Of a DNA stretch of 64,000 bases, positions 59,755 through 64,000 are shown piece by piece (positions within the stretch are counted from its first letter, which is position 1; each line of letters starts with the position of its first letter). This DNA is from Actinocorallia populi (GTDB lineage: Bacteria; Actinomycetota; Actinomycetes; Streptosporangiales; Streptosporangiaceae), in contig NZ_PVZV01000002.1 in the NCBI RefSeq assembly GCF_002995495.1, positions 1 to 64,000 of the forward strand, written 5' to 3'. The position numbers and the translations under genes are program-made. A model generated the notes under the pieces. The model was not told the DNA's origin. It ran no database searches and saw only the letters and a list, made by a program, of their open reading frames with translations.

Positions 59755-61574
59755 ACGACGACCAGCGCGACATCGAGTTCGGCAGGCCGGTCCCGCCGCC
59801 GAGGCCGCCCGCGGAGCCCCCTCCCGAACCGCCGACCGGCCCGTACCCGGCGCTGTCCGGGACGGGCGCGTGGGCGCGGCCGGCCCTCCCGCCCGCCGGT
59901 GAACCCGTGGCCTTCGGCGACCCCGGTTCGACCGGCGTACCGCAGGAGCACTTTCCCGCGGGCGAGTCCGCCTTCGGCGACCCCGGGGTTCGCGTACCGC
60001 AGGAGGCCCCTCCCGCCGGTGAGACCTTCTTCGGGGATCCCGGGCACGACGACCCGTTCGGCGACCCGCAGGGCCCGTCCCCGGAACGTACGGGCGCGGA
60101 CGGTGGGCCCGTGCCGGGCCGCCGGTCCCGCAGGGCCGCGCGGCGCGAGCCGGCGTTCGGCGGGGTGCTGCAGGCCGTCGGGAGGTTCGCCGCCCACCGC
60201 TACGGGACGGCGGCGCTGATCCTGCTGGCGGCGGCCTCCCTCTACGGCGTCGCCGAGATCACCCGGCCGGGGCCCGCGCCCGCGCACCGGGGAGGGGTCG
60301 TCCCGGTGGAGGCCGCGGTGGCGGTCTGCCCGGACGCGGCCAAGGCGGAGATCACCGTGGCCTCCACCGGCAGGGGCGACGGCGAGGCGGTCGTGCGCGA
60401 TCCGGTGGGCAAGGTCCTGACGACCCTCGACGCCCCCGGCACGGCCTGGACCAGCACCAGGGCGCAGACGGCCAAGCGGAAGGGCCCCCTGGTCGTCGAC
60501 GCGTCGGGCGCGCACGCGGCCGGGCTCGCGGCCGTCCAGACCACCGAGGACAGGCGCGGCCTGTCCGGGGCGCGCTGCGCCGCGCCCGGCACCGACCACT
60601 GGTTCGTCACGCCGGGGCCCGGCGAGGGCGACGTCGAGCTGCACCTGGCCAACGCCGACGACGTCCCCGCGACGGTGGACGTCCACGCGATCTCCGACCA
60701 GGGCTCGCTGGCCACCACGGACGGCAAGTCCCTGGAGGTGCCGGGCCAGGCCGCCCGCGTGGTGCGGATCGGCCGCGGCCCGGACGGGCTGGGCTCGGTC
60801 GCCGCCGGGACCGGGGTGATCGCGCTGCGGGTGACGGCCACCACCGGGCGGGTGGCGGCCGCGGTGCGCACGGACCTGGGGAGCCGGGGGGCGGACTGGG
60901 TCCCCGCGTCGGCCGGTCCGGCCCGCGCGCTGGTGCTGCCGGGCGTCCCGCCGGGCGGCGGCCGCCGCACCCTGTACGTGGGCGCCCCGGGCGAGGCCGA
61001 CGCCCGGGTGCGGATCAAGGTGGTCACCGAGGACGGCGTGTTCGCGCCCGAGGGCCAGGACACGCTGGAGGTCCCGGCCGACACCGTCATGTCGCTGGAC
61101 CTGGAGACGTCGCTGGGCGGCCGGGCCGCCGCGGTCGTGCTCACCTCCGGCCGGGAGCTGGTGGCGGGCCTGCAGGCCGGCGGCGAGGAGGTGAGCTACG
61201 GCGCCGCGGCCGCGCCGCTGGGCGAGGGCTCCACCGTGGCGGGCTCGCAGAAGGGCTCCACGCTGCTGCTGACGGCCCCCGAGGCCGCCGCCGTGGTCAG
61301 GGTGACCCCCCTGGACAAGGCGGGCCCCGGGACGGCTCAGGAGGTCCGGCTGGCCGCGGGCCGGACGGTCGAGGTCCCGGTGGACGCCGCGGCGGTGCGG
61401 GTCGAGCCGCTGGCGGGCTCGGGCCCGGTGTACGGGGCGCGCTTTCGCGTCGTGAAGTCCGGCCGGTCGCGGACGGCCACCCTGCTGGTGCTGGGCCCCG
61501 ACCCGGCGAGCGTGCGGCTGCCCGCCGTCGGCGGCTCGCTGACCGCGGTCCTCACCGACCCGGGCGGGTCCTAG
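59751..61574 (+). CDS. DUF5719 family membrane-anchored protein
   Basis: A 607-residue protein. The first 130 residues are Pro-rich with repeated PAGE..FGDPG..VPQE units, followed by one helix (about 155-170, YGTAALILLAAASLYGVAE) and a 430-residue external beta-rich domain with two Cys pairs at most. It matches DUF5719 by position (between the giant GT2 and the metallopeptidase-family gene) and by the VxVCP strand after the helix. It is translationally coupled to the GT2 (ATGA), so it may be a periplasmic-side partner of that transferase. Its stop shares ctag with the convergent gene's stop. Confidence 0.8.
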   Translation: MNDDQRDIEFGRPVPPPRPPAEPPPEPPTGPYPALSGTGAWARPALPPAGEPVAFGDPGSTGVPQEHFPAGESAFGDPGVRVPQEAPPAGETFFGDPGHDDPFGDPQGPSPERTGADGGPVPGRRSRRAARREPAFGGVLQAVGRFAAHRYGTAALILLAAASLYGVAEITRPGPAPAHRGGVVPVEAAVAVCPDAAKAEITVASTGRGDGEAVVRDPVGKVLTTLDAPGTAWTSTRAQTAKRKGPLVVDASGAHAAGLAAVQTTEDRRGLSGARCAAPGTDHWFVTPGPGEGDVELHLANADDVPATVDVHAISDQGSLATTDGKSLEVPGQAARVVRIGRGPDGLGSVAAGTGVIALRVTATTGRVAAAVRTDLGSRGADWVPASAGPARALVLPGVPPGGGRRTLYVGAPGEADARVRIKVVTEDGVFAPEGQDTLEVPADTVMSLDLETSLGGRAAAVVLTSGRELVAGLQAGGEEVSYGAAAAPLGEGSTVAGSQKGSTLLLTAPEAAAVVRVTPLDKAGPGTAQEVRLAAGRTVEVPVDAAAVRVEPLAGSGPVYGARFRVVKSGRSRTATLLVLGPDPASVRLPAVGGSLTAVLTDPGGS

Positions 61575-61969
61575 GGCTCGACCTCCTCGGGCGGCACGCC
61601 CAGCAGGGCGGCGACCTCCTCGACCACCAGCTCGTGGATGAGCCGGACGAGCTCGCGCTCGCCCTGGCCGGAGGAGCCGGCCCGGCTCTCCACCGGGCGG
61701 CGGAAGACCACCACCCGGGTGGTGCCGCCGGCCTCGCGGGTGGCGCTCAGCGGCACCCGCGTCTCGTCCGGGTCGGGCCGGGGGACGTCCTCGACCGCGA
61801 ACTCCACGCCGGCCAGCCGCTCGCTCCAGGGGGCGACGATGCGCTGGACCTCCTCGCGCACCAGGTCGTCGAACTTCTCCGAACGGGTGAGCGAGATGGG
61901 CACCTCCGGCGGGGCCAGCGGACCGCGCAGGCCCCGGCCGTGCCGGTCGCGGCGCTTGGCTCTGCTCAT
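61571..61969 (-). CDS. Metallopeptidase-family protein lacking HExxH
   Basis: A 132-residue protein of the small zincin-like family (DUF1025, minimal gluzincin fold) that sits in this position in actinomycetes. SEKFDDLVREEVQRI and VEFAVEDVP are the N-terminal strands, but the expected HEIxHHFG helix reads IHELVVEEVAALLG: the first His-Glu remains while the second zinc His is replaced, so catalysis is doubtful. The ATG at 61969 begins a basic segment SRAKRRDRHGRG; the frame upstream is not coding. It is convergent with DUF5719 (stops share ctag) and divergent from DUF3499. Confidence 0.78.
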   Translation of the reverse strand: MSRAKRRDRHGRGLRGPLAPPEVPISLTRSEKFDDLVREEVQRIVAPWSERLAGVEFAVEDVPRPDPDETRVPLSATREAGGTTRVVVFRRPVESRAGSSGQGERELVRLIHELVVEEVAALLGVPPEEVEP

Positions 61970-62145
61970 CCGAAGAGTGTATGCGCCGGTGGCGGCGGGG
62001 CCCAGTGGTGCGGGAGGGGCCCGGCGGACGAAGCCCTGATCCCGGGCGAAAAGCCTGTCCGAATTGTGCATGTTAGATGGGAAACGCGAGACACGATCAC
62101 CCGGATACTGGCGGCGCGGCCCGGAAAGGCGTACGTTCTGGCATC

Positions 62146-62511
62146 GTGAGCTCCGTTCGACTCTGTTCCCGCACCGCGTGCAAGGCGCCCGCGGTGTTCA
62201 CGCTCACGTACGTCTATCGTGACTCCACCGCGGTCCTGGGTCCGCTGGCCGCGTACGTCGAGCCGCACTGCTACGACCTCTGCGCCGACCACGCCGACCG
62301 CCTGACCGCCCCGATGGGCTGGGAGCTGCTGCGCCTGCCCGCCGACGAGGCGTCCGAGCAGCCCAGCACCGACGACCTGGAGGCGCTGGCCGACGCCGTG
62401 CGCGAGGCGGCCCGCCCCGCGGGGCCGGTGGCCGAGCCGGTCGGCCAGGGCACCGAGGTGGGCCGCAGGGGCCATCTGCGGGTGCTGAGGTCCGACCAGC
62501 CGCGCCAGTAG
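62146..62511 (+). CDS. DUF3499 family zinc-ribbon-like protein
   Basis: A 121-residue protein. The N-terminus CSRTACKAPAVFTLTYVY and the following CYDLCADHADRLTAPMGW give a C-x4-C ... C-x3-C-x2-H set that could bind one zinc, characteristic of DUF3499 (M. tuberculosis Rv3258c). The C-terminal 40 residues are Pro/Arg-rich and probably disordered. GTG start. It lies between the metallopeptidase-family gene and phosphomannomutase as in other actinobacteria. Function unknown. Confidence 0.88.
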   Translation: MSSVRLCSRTACKAPAVFTLTYVYRDSTAVLGPLAAYVEPHCYDLCADHADRLTAPMGWELLRLPADEASEQPSTDDLEALADAVREAARPAGPVAEPVGQGTEVGRRGHLRVLRSDQPRQ

Positions 62512-62613
62512 AGGGCCGGGCCGCGAGGACCGCCGGCGGCCTCGTCATGCTCCCGTCGCCCCCCACCGGTAGGCTCGAAGCTCAAGAGAGACGAGCTGGA
62601 GAGGGATGACCGA

Positions 62614-63972
62614 GTGGGCGATCTCGCCAAGATCTTCAAGGCCTACGACGTGCGGGGCGTCGTCCCCGACGAATTCGACGAGGAGATCGCCGAGGCCACC
62701 GGGGCCGCCTTCGTCCGGGTCACCGGCGCCGCCCGGGTCGTCACCGCGCACGACATGCGCGCCTCGTCCGCACCGCTGGCCGCGGCCTTCGCCAGGGGCG
62801 CCGCGGCGCAGGGCGCCGACGTGCTGGAGGCGGGTCTCGGCTCCACCGACCTGCTGTACTACGCCAGCGGCAGCCTGGACCTGCCCGGCGTGATGTTCAC
62901 CGCCAGCCACAACCCGGCCCGCTACAACGGCATGAAGATGTGCCGGGAGGGCGCCAGGCCGATCGGCCAGGACACCGGGCTGCGCGAGATCCGCGACCTC
63001 GTCGGGCGGGGCGTCCCCGCCCACGACGGCCCGGCGGGCCGCGTCGAGCGGCGCGACCTCCTGCAGGGGTACGCCGACCACCTCAGGACCCTGGTCGACC
63101 TCACCGGCATCCGGCCGCTCAAGGTGGTCGTGGACGCCGGCAACGGCATGGGCGGCCACACCGTCCCCGCGGTCCTGGCGGGACTGCCGCTGCAGGTCGT
63201 CCCGCTCTACTTCGAGCTGGACGGGACCTTCCCCAACCACGAGGCCAACCCGATCGAGCCGGCGAACCTGCGCGACCTGCAGGCGGCGGTGCTGGAGCAC
63301 GGCGCCGACCTCGGCCTGGCCTTCGACGGCGACGCCGACCGCTGCTTCGCGGTGGACGAGCGCGGCGCCATCGTCTCCCCGTCCGCGATCACCGCGCTGG
63401 TGGCCGAGCGGGAGCTGGCCAAGCACCCCGGCGCCAGCATCGTGCACAACCTCATCACCTCGCGCGCGGTGCCGGAGATCATCCGCGAGAACGGCGGCGT
63501 CCCCGTCCGCACCCGCGTGGGGCACTCGTTCATCAAGAAGACCATGGCCGAGGCCGACGCCGTCTTCGGCGGCGAGCACTCGGCGCACTTCTACTTCCGC
63601 GACTTCTGGTTCGCCGACTCCGGCATGCTCGCCGCGCTGCACGTCCTGGCCGCCCTCGGCGAGCAGGACGGGACGCTGTCGGCGCTGCTGAAGTCCTACG
63701 ACCGCTACGCCGCCTCGGGGGAGATCAACAGCGAGGTCGCCGACCAGGCCGCCGCGGTGGCCCGGGTCGCCAAGGCCTTCGCCGGCCGTCCCGGGGTCGA
63801 GGTGGACGAACTCGACGGCACCACGTTCACCGGTGACGGATGGTGGTTCAACCTGCGCGCGTCCAACACCGAACCGCTGCTCCGCCTCAACGCCGAGGCG
63901 GGAGACGAGCACACGATGGCGGCGATCAGGGACGAGGTCCTGTCGATCGTGCGCCGCGAGGAGGCAAAGTGA
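62614..63972 (+). CDS. manB: Phosphomannomutase/phosphoglucomutase
   Basis: A 452-residue alpha-D-phosphohexomutase that interconverts mannose-6-P and mannose-1-P (or the glucose pair). All four active-site loops are present: TASHNPARYNG with the phosphoserine, DGDADR for magnesium, GEHSAH for sugar specificity (the GEMSGHH/GEHSAH loop) and RASNTEPLLR for phosphate. GTG start. It supplies mannose-1-P to the guanylyltransferase 16 kb away; orthologue of Rv3257c by context. Its stop overlaps the next start (GTGA). Confidence 0.94.
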   Translation: MGDLAKIFKAYDVRGVVPDEFDEEIAEATGAAFVRVTGAARVVTAHDMRASSAPLAAAFARGAAAQGADVLEAGLGSTDLLYYASGSLDLPGVMFTASHNPARYNGMKMCREGARPIGQDTGLREIRDLVGRGVPAHDGPAGRVERRDLLQGYADHLRTLVDLTGIRPLKVVVDAGNGMGGHTVPAVLAGLPLQVVPLYFELDGTFPNHEANPIEPANLRDLQAAVLEHGADLGLAFDGDADRCFAVDERGAIVSPSAITALVAERELAKHPGASIVHNLITSRAVPEIIRENGGVPVRTRVGHSFIKKTMAEADAVFGGEHSAHFYFRDFWFADSGMLAALHVLAALGEQDGTLSALLKSYDRYAASGEINSEVADQAAAVARVAKAFAGRPGVEVDELDGTTFTGDGWWFNLRASNTEPLLRLNAEAGDEHTMAAIRDEVLSIVRREEAK

Positions 63973-64000
63973 AGATCGACGCCTGGCTGCTGGACATCCT
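63969..64000 (+). CDS. Trm112-family protein, N-terminal fragment (window edge)
   Basis: Only ten to eleven codons are visible: GTG then KIDAWLLDIL. The xLDxxLLxIL opening is typical of Trm112-family zinc-binding proteins, which are commonly found after phosphomannomutase in actinobacteria. The GTG overlaps the preceding stop by 4 bp. The rest lies outside the window, so the call rests on a short match plus context. Confidence 0.5.
   Translation, partial: MKIDAWLLDI

Overview
The window comes from a high-GC, filamentous-type actinomycete. A WhiB-family regulator, XRE/DUF397 and VapBC pairs, coenzyme F420 genes and abundant GTG/TTG starts support this. The cell-wall gene content suggests an order such as Streptosporangiales (Actinomadura-like), but that placement is inference. 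The window opens at the end of an rRNA operon: 23S-5S spacer, 5S gene and a strong terminator. It ends inside the first codons of a probable Trm112-family gene.

Region 1 (about 0.3-7 kb) holds assorted genes: a TetR/MFS divergent pair, a roughly 17-bp degenerate minisatellite, a class II HelD-type RNA polymerase recycling helicase, an acetoacetate-decarboxylase-like gene with a KstR-like operator, an SRPBCC protein and a compact RSH-type HD hydrolase.

Region 2 (about 7-44 kb) is a large cell-envelope glycopolymer locus. Its core is an overlapping five-gene minus-strand operon: CMP-sialate synthetase/HAD fusion, NeuB-like synthase without the SAF domain, GT2, polysialyltransferase-like protein and a second, paralogous GT2. 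Beside it are a second sialyl/polysialyltransferase-like gene coupled to a DUF6716-like putative glycosyltransferase, and a sulfotransferase next to a Tat-exported sulfatase. The locus also has a TarS-like GT2 between two paralogous GT39-type membrane transferases, an MptB-like mannosyltransferase, two GT2/CDP-glycerol glycerophosphotransferase (TagF-like) polymerases, an acyltransferase, two LCP ligases and further glycosyltransferases. Read together, this looks like a machine for a nonulosonic-acid polymer (teichulosonic-acid type) plus a glycosylated, possibly sulfated or acylated, glycerol teichoic acid, with LCP enzymes attaching chains to peptidoglycan. No NeuC epimerase or transporter is visible, so the sugar identity (Neu5Ac, Kdn or other) is open.

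Region 3 (about 43.8-64 kb) is a core block with gene content recalled from the Mycobacterium tuberculosis Rv3256c-Rv3268 and Streptomyces whiB regions. It has thioredoxin, a mannose-1-phosphate guanylyltransferase, FbiC, FbiB/FbiA, WhiB, a giant GT2, DUF5719, an HExxH-lacking metallopeptidase-family protein, DUF3499 and phosphomannomutase. It is interrupted at about 48.9-52.1 kb by an accessory islet: XRE/DUF397, an RHH antitoxin-like gene with an orphan partner, remnants of a TetR gene and of a membrane-protein gene, and VapBC. The two RHH operons carry palindromic operators of the same architecture. Mannose-1-P/GDP-mannose supply (phosphomannomutase and guanylyltransferase) would feed the mannosyltransferases of region 2.
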